Source of the DNA: Incurvaria masculella
Taxonomy: Eukaryota; Arthropoda; Insecta; Lepidoptera; Incurvariidae
DNA length: 64,000 bases
Reading direction: 5' to 3'
NCBI GenBank assembly: GCA_946894095.1
Contig: OX335653.1
Span: forward strand, 11,785,001-11,849,000
Shown: positions 34,501-46,500 of the stretch, one piece after another
Numbering within the stretch: position 1 is the first letter of the stretch
How the letters are laid out: every line of letters begins with the position of its first letter
Program-made: the position numbers and the translations under genes
The notes under the pieces: generated by a model
Seen by the model: the letters and a program-made list of their open reading frames with translations, nothing else
Database searches by the model: none
What the model was told of the DNA's origin: nothing

Positions 34501-37500
34501 CACTGCGACACATCGTCGGCCTACAATGCTCCGCTACAACATATTTGTGTATTGCAGCTCGCGAGCCTGTGGGGATCAAGCGCAGCAACCTAGTGAACGT
34601 GAAGTTGACCTGCAGTAGCTTCGCTGCGGGCGTATGTTCCACGCAAGCCACCTACCACTGCGACACATCGTCGGCCTACAATGCTCCGCTACAACATATT
34701 TGTGTATTGCAGCTCGCGAGCCTGTGGGGATCAAGCGCAGCAACCTAGTGAACGTGAAGTTGACCTGCAGTAGCTTCGCTGCGGGCGTATGTTCCACGCA
34801 AGCCACCTACCACTGCGACACATCGTCGGCCTACAATGCTCCGCTACAACATATTTGTGTATTGCAGCTCGCGAGCCTGTGGGGATCAAGCGCAGCAACC
34901 TAGTGAACGTGAAGTTGACCTGCAGTAGCTTCGCTGCGGGCGTATGTTCCACGCAAGCCACCTACCACTGCGACACATCGTCGGGCTACAATGCTCTGCT
35001 ACAACATATTTGTCTATTGCAGCTCGCGAGCCAGTGGTGATCGAGCGCAGCAACCTAGTGAACATACTGAAGTTGATTGTGAAGGAGCTGATTGAGCAGT
35101 CGCTACGCTACGGGCGCATGCTTGACTCGGACCATCTACCGTTGCGACACTTTTTCATCGTTCTTGAGCATGTCATGCGTCATGGTCTCAAGCCCAAGAA
35201 GGTATTTCTATTTCAAATTAATTGTTTTTAGTTTTTAGAAAGGGTTTTACATAGTTGTTTGTATTTTGATGGCCAGCATGTTGTCTGCAATTGCTTCAAC
35301 CAGGTAATATTTTCACAGACTCCTAATGAATTATTTTCTCAAGGGTTTAAATAAGAAGCCACATTCTGCAATTGAATATTTACGAAACTGAAACTAAAAC
35401 CTACATAAAATTATGTGCATGTTATTTTTATTTCAGGGCCTTTTGGGACCCAAGAAAGAATTGTGGGACATTCTTCAAATGGTAGAAAAATATTCTGTAG
35501 AAGCCCAGGACATCACAGCTAGCGTCAGAGATCTCCCAACAGTCAGGTATTTAGTGAAATTTACAAATAAAGTGTTAGACAAATTTTAAATTCAAAGACA
35601 AGGTTTAATACTACTACGAATTGAAATTCTAGGATGTTTTATTATTGAGTGTCATAAGCATTGCCACTAATAAGCATCATAACGACGACTGCTCAATTTT
35701 TATATGTGTGACGCTTACATATGGATCTATAAGCTTTTTAACCAACTAAGGAGGAAGTTATCAATTTGGCATTTTTTGATATATTTTTTTTTAAAAGCAA
35801 AGTAAGTTGTAAAACAATTTTGCATTATTAGAGGCTAATTCAAATTTTAAACTTAACATTTAAAATTCCACTCCGCCTGACGATTTAAAATGTCGATGAC
35901 CTGACTTGAATTTCTATAGGACGGCTATGGGTCGCGCACGTGCGTGGCTCCGCCTGGCGCTGATGCAGAAGCGTCTGGCGGATTACCTGCGCGTGCTGCT
36001 GGAGCACCGCGAGGAGACACTCGAGGAGTACCTGGAGCCTCACGCTCTCATGCTGAATGAGGAGGCAGTGCTCGTCACCGGACTACTCGTCGGCCTCAAC
36101 GTCGTGGACTGCAACCTCTGTGTCAAGGTAAGTCTACAGCTGTATAGTGGGGGCTCTGCGAGAGCAATAGCTGCGGCTGTGTCGCACCGCCAGGAGACAC
36201 TCGAGGAGTACCTGAAGCCGCACGCGCTCGTGCTGAACGAGGAGGCGGTGCTCGTCACCGGACTATTCGTCGGCCTCAACGTCGTGGACTGCAACCTCTG
36301 TGTCAAGGTAAGTCTACAGCTGTATAGTGGGGGCTGTGCGAGAGCAATAGCAGCGGCTGTGGCGCACCGCCTGGAGACACTCGAGGAGTACCTGGAGCCG
36401 AACGCGCTCATGCTGAACGAGGAGGCGGTGCTCGTCACCGGACTACTCGTCCGCCTCAACTTCGTGGACTGCAACCTCTGTGTCAAGGTAAGTCTACAGC
36501 TGTATAGTGGGGGCTGTGCGAGGACAATGGCTCGTCGGCCTCAACCACGTTGACTATAACATGTGTCGAGGTACGACTACAGCAGTCTGTTCAAGGTTGT
36601 GCGAGGACTGAGACTGCGGTGGTGGACCGCCTGCACGTGCTTTTGGAGCAACGCTAGGAGACATTGGAGGAGTACCTGGAGCCGCACACACTCATGCTGA
36701 ATAAGGAGGCGGTGCTCGGCCCCGAGCTACTCGTCAGACTTAAATTAATTGACTGCAACTTCTGTTCACCATCGCGCAAAACCTACTTTTGCTACTAAAA
36801 CGTATTCTAGTAGATGCGAGAGAAGTAACTTCAACTGCACAACTTTATTATCAACAAACAATAAGTGCTTGTTGTCTGGTTGCTCATCAGCTTTAAGACA
36901 TTTAGCCATCATAGCAAAAAGAGACTTTGCAAATAGACAACCCTAAAAAGTCAGAAGAGAAGAGATGAATGATTTTCTCTAATCCATTTTTTTCGCACAG
37001 GTCAAAGACAGTACGCATGACGTGGCCGAGACGACGCGGTGGTAGGGAGTAGGTACTGGGAGCGCATGCACACCTGACAGTCGCGTCACGTTCTTAAAGT
37101 GGCGTGGTTTACGTGTCAGGTAACTCTCGCTCTGAGCTAAAGCGTGCGGGAGAATTCGTGTGAGGAATAATCATCATGTACCGACATGCACAACGCAAAA
37201 GCAATCAGCATTTCGTAGGGCTGAACCAACAACCACTTTCGGTAACGGTTTCCAGGAGGAGGAGCTCGACAGCCAGCAGGGCGTGATCGACTTCTCGCTG
37301 TACCTGCGCGGCGCCGGCTGCATGCTAGAGGCGGGCGACAGTGGCGCCGGACAAGAGCCGCAGCAGCGTCACATAACTACCATGCTGGACCAGAAGAACT
37401 ACATTGAGGAGCTCAACAGGCATCTCAAGTGGGTGTTGAAACTTTACATGTATTTCGAACCACATGAGACATCAGTGCTGCATAAGACTGTGAACGCGCA

Positions 37501-40500
37501 AAAATACAAAAATTGTCAAAGTGACGTCACAAAGTACTACTTTTCGTTAGTCTTAGTTTCGGTTACGACTATTTATCTCAGCCTGAGACTAGGGCTGAGA
37601 TAAATATTCGTAACAGAAACTAAGACTAACGAAAAGTAGTACTTTGTGACGTCAATTCGCATTACTTTGAGATTTCGTCCATACAAAATGTGTCAAAGTG
37701 ACGTCACAAAGTACTACTTTCCGTTAGTCTTAGTTTCTGATGCGACTATTTATTTTAACCTAGGAAGGCAAACTGAGTTAACGCCATTTGGCATGTCACA
37801 CAATATAAATAATCAAACAAATACCTACAACAAATGTTTTTAATAAATTACTAATTATCTATGTATTATGTTATTGTATGATTCAATAAAAAGTTTTCAC
37901 CAAATCTTTTGAATAGGTTACTAATTACACATTATGTTTTCTATGATTCAATAAAAAGATTTAGGGAGTAATAAATGTGAAAGGTGTTGTTTCACACCAC
38001 GCACATTTTGGTGGATGACCTGTATCCCTAGCATATCTTATTTGACGAGTTTGACATTTATGTAGAATCGGCCGTGCAGCAAGAACACTCAAATTAAAAA
38101 AGCTGTAAAAAACGACTTTACTCCAAGGCTGGATTTCAATCATACCTTTCGCTAGCTTTGCGTGGATGCCAATTTCATCACTCGCTCTACATCCAAAAAT
38201 TTTAATTTTCTTGCAGTTTCTCCTCTCGAAATCAATACCTACTACTAACACAGTGTTTAATATTATATGTACATAAATTGATTTAACGCTTAACCTTCGT
38301 TGCGGACATTGACTGCAAGGATTGAACATTTTAAAATATTGCTGTCGTCGCCAAAATCGTATTTGACATCAATCGCTAGAGTCAGTCCTAAGTTGATTTA
38401 AGAAAAATATTATAAAATCTTTGCTTACTACTTTCTCTTAGAACCTTATATTTTATTCTACTCCCTGCACGTCTCTCAAGTATCAACAAATATTTTTTTT
38501 AAAAGATGTTTAATGACCGCCTAAATTGTTTTAATATGGCTTATGACATATTTTTTTCAGAAGTCTTAATGAGAAGTCAATTCCTGTTAAATATATTTAA
38601 TGACCTATTCAAAATGTTCATAGTCTCATTTAGCCAATATATAATAATGCAAGTAAGGTCAGTAGATCTCTAGTTAGTGGTGGTTAAATTGATGGTATCA
38701 TATATTATTTTGTACACATATTTATGCATTGTAACTGTGTTTGTGTCAAATTATATATTTTTTATACAAGAGGAAGATGCTAGGGTTCACGAAAAGGTAT
38801 TTATCCCCAGATGTTTAGTTCCCCAGAAGCATTAAAAGTACTCTGTTGGGGAGCTTTCTAGAAATATTTGTTTGTTTATGTTTCCAGTGCTACTGTGGCC
38901 AACTTGCAAGCTAAAGTCGAGAGTTTGACTACTACCAATGCGCTGATGAAGGAAGATCTCGCCATAGCTAAGAACGGAATGATACAGCTAGTAGAAGAAA
39001 ATAATCAACTCAAATATGCACTCGGTAAGTGAAATTTGAAAATGCCAGTTGTCCGTGGGACACCTTCATAAAGTCCAACAAGGATAAGGTCCAAAACCCA
39101 GAACATCCAAAAGTATGTATTATAAAATGCATATTATAATCTAACCTGACCTAACCTAATTTGAAATATCCATAAGTGTTTTGGACAGAATGGGTTTTGA
39201 ACCTTGTGCTTCTTGGACTTTATGATGCGATCCCTTGTCTGCTACAGAGGCATCGAATTTGTAACAAAGCCTTCACTAATTCATTTCCTTTTTTCATTTA
39301 CATAGTTTTATACAGGTGAAAGACATTTTGCTACTTTGGTAAAATTTTTAAATTTATTGCTGTCATTGCTACATTTGTGTTTGATTTCGTGTTAACCTCA
39401 ACATTATTAACTGAATTATACTCAATACTTCTTGAAGATTTGTCTAATGCTTACTCGATCGTTACCTACTATGTGGAAACGGATAGGTATGGAAATAGCT
39501 CCCGTCAAATTACTACCTGGTATTATTCAAACATTATGTTGACAAGCTTAGTCAGCTTTAGTAGTCTGCGAATCGTCGGATATGGTGCCTCGCTGCATGT
39601 AGTTTTGCGAGTTGTGGGGTATTTGGTTGTTCCAAGTTTACCATGGAAAAAAAACTAATTCTTCTTCATCTACCATTAATTCTGGGTAACTTTAGTTGTC
39701 TTAATGTTCCCTATAAATTCTTGTGATGTCAAATCGCTCAAAATATTTTACTCCGTTGCTCTAGTCATGTGTCGGAAAAACAGCTTGAGGATTCATATTT
39801 ATTATTCCTATATCTGGTAAACTGTAAATATTAAGAACTGCATTTGTAATATCAAATGTCACAACAGTCAGTTGAACAGTTTGTAATCTTATCTTGTCTT
39901 GATGTCAGCTAGAAAATGTTGTTTATGTTGCCGATAAACTGATTCACACTACGATTGAGTCATTCAGTATAGCGAATTCAGTGCTACGGACAGGTTGGTT
40001 TAGTGTTTGCAAGAGCAATGGGTTCTGTGTTTTCACATCGTCGCAGAAATTCGCGTAAGGTTTTTCATTGCTTATAGTACACCTAGCGAACCATTCTGTG
40101 AAATTGTGCATGTTATTTTCTGATATTAACTCTGTATTGGGAATGTTTAAATAAATTGTATTTGTATTTTTGTCAGTTTCCTGACAGACCACCGTGTTGC
40201 CGTATTGAATAAGAGTCAAGTCACGTTTACGCTTCTAAAAGTACACATATTCATTCTTGTATGCTTACTTCCAGAATGATATCTTTTTTTATATTTCTAT
40301 TCTATATATATGGTTCATTTTTTTATATGGATTAAAGAATTTTCCCCTTCAAACATTTCTGAAGTTATCACTCTCATTATCGAAATGTATAGGTTTCCTC
40401 GAAGTAGGTTTCCTTGAAGCGAATCCACTGATATAACCCGGTGTTGCTAGGAATCGAACTCCCAGTTCCCAGACTCCAGTCAGCACACTTGCCGCTGTGC

Positions 40501-43500
40501 CAATTAGCCAATCAAAAATCTCTCATTTGATTTCGTGGTACAATGCATGCAAGCTTACCTTTGCATACAATGTGTATGACATCATTGTATTGAGTGATAG
40601 CATATTGTCTTCTTATTTGTTAGTATTTTGAATACTTTACAATACCTAGTATTGCATAACAGGCGTTAACAAAGTTATTTTTTGGCTGCACATAATGTCT
40701 GTTAACTATTACGGTTGTCCGCTGTAGCAAATCGGTTTTCGCCGCCATGTTTCGCCCGTTCGTATTATGCTATATACCTGCGGTCCCGTAAACCTTGGGT
40801 AACCTAACATCTGCCGCTATATCTTCCCAATTACTACCAGAATGTGTAAATATGATGTCTATCAAAACCTCACGGTGTTCGAGACATTGTCGATTGTGTG
40901 TAAAAGTCTGGCTCTCTTTGGCAAAATTTTCAACTACAAATCAAAATTTGGGAACGATCAATTATGGAAGGTGCATTTTACCTTAATTTTTAATTGAAAA
41001 ATATGACTTATTGAGATGAGTTGCTTGTGTAAAACGATAGCTGCTTTAAAAAAACATAATAATTATTCATTGGGCTTAAAACATTTTTTTAGAAATCATA
41101 GTAAACTTGCTATCAGGACAACATCGAAAACATTTTTTTTTATATAATGTTCCAAGTTTCAAGTGGGTACTAATATACACATTCACAAAGATCCATTGAA
41201 ATCGGTTCGGTGCTTTTGGAGATCAGCCTGTACGAGCATAGTGATATGTGATTTTTATGTATGAAGATACTCATCACTGCCTTGAATATTCTTAGTCTCA
41301 GCTTAGTTCTCTTTTTGCTCTTTCTGTCGCGCCACTGGGCTACCGAGGCTGACACAAAGTACACTTTTCTGACTCGATACTTGAAAATTTTCACCGAAAG
41401 AGGAATGTGTTCACAAGTCTTTAATAAATACTAAACTTTTGATATTCATTTTGCAGGTCAAGACATTACCAAAGACAATAGACTTAGGATTACAGAAATA
41501 CATTCAGATGATGAGGTAAGAAATATTGTTTAACATTTTTGTGCAGAAATCGCTTACAAATTGTGCTGAGCCATCATTTGTACTTACTGACTGGAGAAGT
41601 TCTACTTACCCTACAAATAAAAAAATCTCTTTATTTGTAAGCACGTTATTTATAAAAATAAAACTGGACACTAACAAGTTGATTATTTTACAGGAAAAGC
41701 ACAGTGTAAGAAGTTCCAGTGAATCGGACAAGCCAAAGTCGGAGCGAGAGTCGGAGCTGGTGAAAATGTTGGAAGATGAGAAAAATCGAAGTGTAGAACT
41801 GCAGAAAGAGATGGACTTACAGGTGACGACAATTTAGAGCTACTGAGATTTACAAGGATGCAAGGTGTTCATAGGTGGTGGCATAGGAGGCTGTCGGGAA
41901 ATCAAATAAAAAAACTATAGCATTACCCATAGCCTGTGTTTCTTTGTGTGTAAGATGCAGTTTCAAATGATATAGTATTCGCCTGTTCTTTCTAATCAGA
42001 GATATAAATATGCATTTTCGTTAAGAATGTGGTTTGCTCTATTGTTTGGAACCTATGTAAAGTAAAGGTCCTGGCATAGCACCTAATTACTTCGGGAATG
42101 CTGTGTACTGGGCTAATAGCATGACGGTAGTTGTGTGGTATTAGCCATCCATGTCAGGTTGCATATAAAAAAGTTTGTCCCCTTGGCTGATTATTAATTG
42201 GCAGGGTGAAGGTCACGCTGGTAGTTATGGTGGTATGGTAGTATGGTAGCAAGCATTGGATGATAGATGTTCGAAACGGCGATAACAGTGTCCATGTTTT
42301 CATCAAGGTTAGTGTAGCCCTGCCCTGGATCCTGACCATCGATCAATACCATTTCACCATGAGTACTAAGCATGTGTGAGTGTGACAACAACATTGTGTG
42401 AAAGTTTTTTGAGGAACATTTTCTATTTAGTCCTTCACCTCTGGTCCCAGTTTGCGTATAAAAAGTTTATTTTTCATTATTATTGAGTATTATTCAATTG
42501 ATTGTGATGATAATGATGATTACCCATTTAATCAGATGTGCCTGAAAGCCGAGATGGAAGTGGCCATGAAGCTTCTGGAGAAGGACATTCACGACAAACA
42601 GGACACGATCGTGTCGCTTCGACGGCAGCTCGACGACATCAAACTCATCAACCTGGAGATGTACAAGAAACTGCAGGTAACTACCTACTTCTCTTGCGAT
42701 AACATTACGCAAATATTCCTGTTTGAGCCAGAATTTAGATTGTTGGAAAGGGGAAAGGAGGTATAAATTGTTGAAATAATCAATGATAAGTAGGGCCATC
42801 AATCAGTGGTTTTACTTCAAACCCTTAGTACATGTGATGGGTGTTGTTCTTCCTTCTATTTTCATTCGCCACATAGAATTGGGTCAGTCAGTCAGCGTGT
42901 TTGCGTCTACTGCTGGACATACTCCTCTCCAATTTTTCTCCAGTCCTCACGGCCCTGAGCGCTATGGAACCACTGCTTTCCGCTGACTACTACCGTTCCG
43001 AGTACTTGTTTATTATTAATTAATTTTACAGATCTAAACTGTGACTTTTTTACTTCCTAATGGCAATGGAATGAACAAAAATATCAAATTTCTTCTTAAT
43101 ACTCATGCACATGCGTAATTCAATTTGTAATGTTAAATCTAACGCCCAAAAAGAGATTGCCTCGTGGTAATTTGGTGGCCCACTGGATGAAGAAATCGAC
43201 TAACCTATGTTCGTATATTTCACATACTTATGTCCCTGAGGGTACACCATTGCTGTTGATAATATTTGTCGAACGGTGATACAGTACTGGGCCGACATGT
43301 TTCCTCCTCCAATGCCGGGATATCAGACGGGTTGTAAACCCAGACGTAACGAAGTGGTCCTAACGATGCCTCCGGCGTTTGAGGCAAGATATGTCGGCCC
43401 AGTCTAGCCTCGCGCACCTAGAAACCGTAACTTGAATATTATAACCTGATTTATTAATATTAATATTGAATACTACATTGTGTATATGCTTGGGTAAGTA

Positions 43501-46500
43501 ATGCATATGCCAATGTTAGTTTGCGCCGACTGTTTACTAACCTAATATTTGCCGATGTCATGCTTAACCGCGCGGAAGGAATGCGAGGCGGAACTCACGC
43601 AGAAGGGCGAGATGGTCTCCAGGCTGCAGGTGAAGGCCGAGCAGATTGGCAAGATTCTGCAGAACCTAGAGAAATACAATCAGTTCCTCGGCTCGGACAA
43701 CGATCTAGCGCGCGCGCTCAAGTCCCCCACGGCCAACCTCGACGCCTTCAACGCTAGGCTCGACAGGGCGAAAGGCGGGGGCTCCAAGTCGGGCAAGTCC
43801 AAGGACAGCGAGGGTCAGCCCCCCAGTAAGAAGCTGGACCTTAAGGAGATCCCGCCCTTCCGACACCGTACCAACAACGAGAGAAAGGAGCCAGAATAGT
43901 AGAATGCTTTTGAATTGTCCGTTATTTAATTTGGGCCTAGTTATGAAAGTGGAAATAATCAACAGTATACATGCAATATTGCTGTCCCAATTCTGGCCAA
44001 AACATGTACCTAAGATTTATTTTTGGAACTGTTGCTCGTTTCTATCTTTTGTGTAACCCCAAATTTACAAACCTACAACTACAACCCCCTGATTTCGGAG
44101 GCTTAGAGAGGTGTGGTCATTGATTTTGGCTTTGGATAATTCCAGGAATTCCACCCACATTGAATCTTTATCGGTGTCGAGTAAATAAAGTATTACCATT
44201 ATCTAGTCACGTGTAGTTTATTAATAAGTCGATAAATGCGTCTTTTTCTAGCGCTTTGTTGAACATGTTATGGCGTATGCCGTTTTGTGAATTGATTCTA
44301 ATGAATTCGTCAACTGTTACTGTTGGAAAGTCTCTCTAATTAATAACCTAAATATTTCGTGGCAGCAGATTGGCCACTATAATATTATTCTGGTTATCTT
44401 CTGTGAATCCAGACTTCAGAATGTTCATATTGAACATTTATGATCTCATTAATGCTAAAATGTTACAATGTCTAAAATAAATTTATTTCAATCGTTCAAT
44501 TCGACTGTATCTGAAATATAAACTATGCGTCTTATGTAAAGTGTCAACTCGTTTTTAAAAGGTTTGTCAAATCGATAATCAAGCAAAGACCCAGAAATTA
44601 AAGAAGAAAGATCCATGCTAAAAAACACCTGCTATATTATGGAGAATTCTCCTACAGTGTCTCCACCCGTAATCAATGCTTCCTACTAACACAGAGTTTA
44701 AGATTCTACATATTATAATGCTTCACCTGAAATACCGGAAACTAGTTTAAATGTATTGGTCAACATAATAATTTATGACCTTAAGTGGCAATGACATAAG
44801 AACATTTATGTTTTGGTTTAAATTGTGAATTCATAGTTCATTATTATTCATAGTTTACTTAATGTTTAAATTGTGATTTATTGATGTATCTCGAGAAATA
44901 TGTTTTTTAAGCTGTGAATATAGTCAAATTCTTGTACACTTTTAGCGAGTGTAGTCGTTTGGCATGTAGGCACAGACTGATTGATATTGTTTCAAATTTC
45001 AAAATATAACAACTTAATATGTCACAATAATTTCAATATATTGGCACAAATATTTATCATTTCATTAATGGAACCATTTAAATGGCATTCCAGCTTACCT
45101 AAACCTAGCGTTATCTAAGACTGCATGAAACGAACAATGAGCAAACATGTCAAGACTTGAATCTGGCAGAATGAACCTCAGATGAGACCAGTTGCCACAG
45201 AGAGCGTTTGATCCTATCTACAATAAAGAAAAAGAAGTTAATAAATTACTATCTAAGTGTGTATCATCACTAGCATGTGATATGTTTTTTAAAATCTTAA
45301 AATATCTCTTGTTCAGTACATTTTTATTGCTTGTTTTAGGAATGTGAGAGTTCCTTGAAACATAAAAAAGAGTTGATTACCAAATTGGAGGCAAAGACTG
45401 AATCGATGGGCAGCACCATACATCAACTTGACGAGAAGTAGGTAGTCATTTTATTTGAATTCACTTACGCTTTACCTGTGGGTCTAGCTATGCCTGACTG
45501 ACTTGCCTTATGAGCTCACTTGCTGTAAAATATTGGATTATACACTTGAATCCCGAATTCTTGAAAATTCAAAAACATTTTCAACCAGGCCATTGCTACT
45601 TCATTTCCTTAGGACAATTAAAAATGTCGATCATCAATATGCAAGGCAAAATACATATGTTAATGTTTACTAATTGTAATAAAAGGGAAAGCATTTTTAA
45701 ACATCCTACTCAACAATTGTGACACGATTTGTTAATTCAGAAATCAATATTTTACAGTAAGAGGCAAAGAACAATCCTATACATTGACAATCGATGTATT
45801 TGTTGCATGGCTTCTCACATAATGGGTGAATGGGTGTGACACAAATTGAATATTGGCAAACCTTCACAATTTTAGGACACAAATGTTCCCAAAATGGCTT
45901 CATTGGCTTTGTAAACGAAGAAATGTGTGCTAATGTAATATTTTTGCTACAATTAATATACATTTAATTATTAAGAAATGCTATGTACTCGCTGGCTTAT
46001 GAAAGCTGCGAGCTTGCTAGCTTGTATTGCTGAATTTGGTCAATTCGTGTAGATTGCATCGAAAATGGAGATAAATAATGCTTGATATTAAATTAATTTT
46101 ATGAATTCAACTCTTAGGATTATTTTGACTATCATTCTAACGTTTACCATTATCATAGTAAAAAAAAGTATTGGTCAATGGTGCACAAATTAATTTTCAA
46201 GTAAGCGTCAAATTTATTTTATAACCTCTGCAGGACAAAAAAAATACCATTTAGTTGCAATGAAAATTTATGATAATGTTTTTAGTAATTGGACTTCATC
46301 ATTTGTATATGTTTTATATAAACTAAAGTTATTCACATATCCAATAATATCAGTATTATGTAATAGTCATGATTACTTGTAAGCCGTATGTAACATTTTG
46401 TAAATTGCAACTATTCAGATGATTTTCACAAAAACATTTTAATACTTTTTGCTGTCTCTAATTTATTCAATATATGTAACGATATGACATAGGTATGAGC

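Noticed and set aside
34401..35022. Regular 155 bp repeats resembling a CRISPR or satellite array
   Set aside because: The units begin with a splice acceptor and the first bases of RUFY exon 2 and lead directly into the true exon, so exon duplication explains them.
36040..36486. Long minus-strand open frame of 148 codons
   Set aside because: It is the antisense shadow of the repeated RUFY exon 4 units; its repetitive Thr/Ser-rich product follows from the 180 bp period.
38040..38330. 122-codon minus-strand gene in RUFY intron 5
   Set aside because: The frame is open but has no motif, start context or splice partner.
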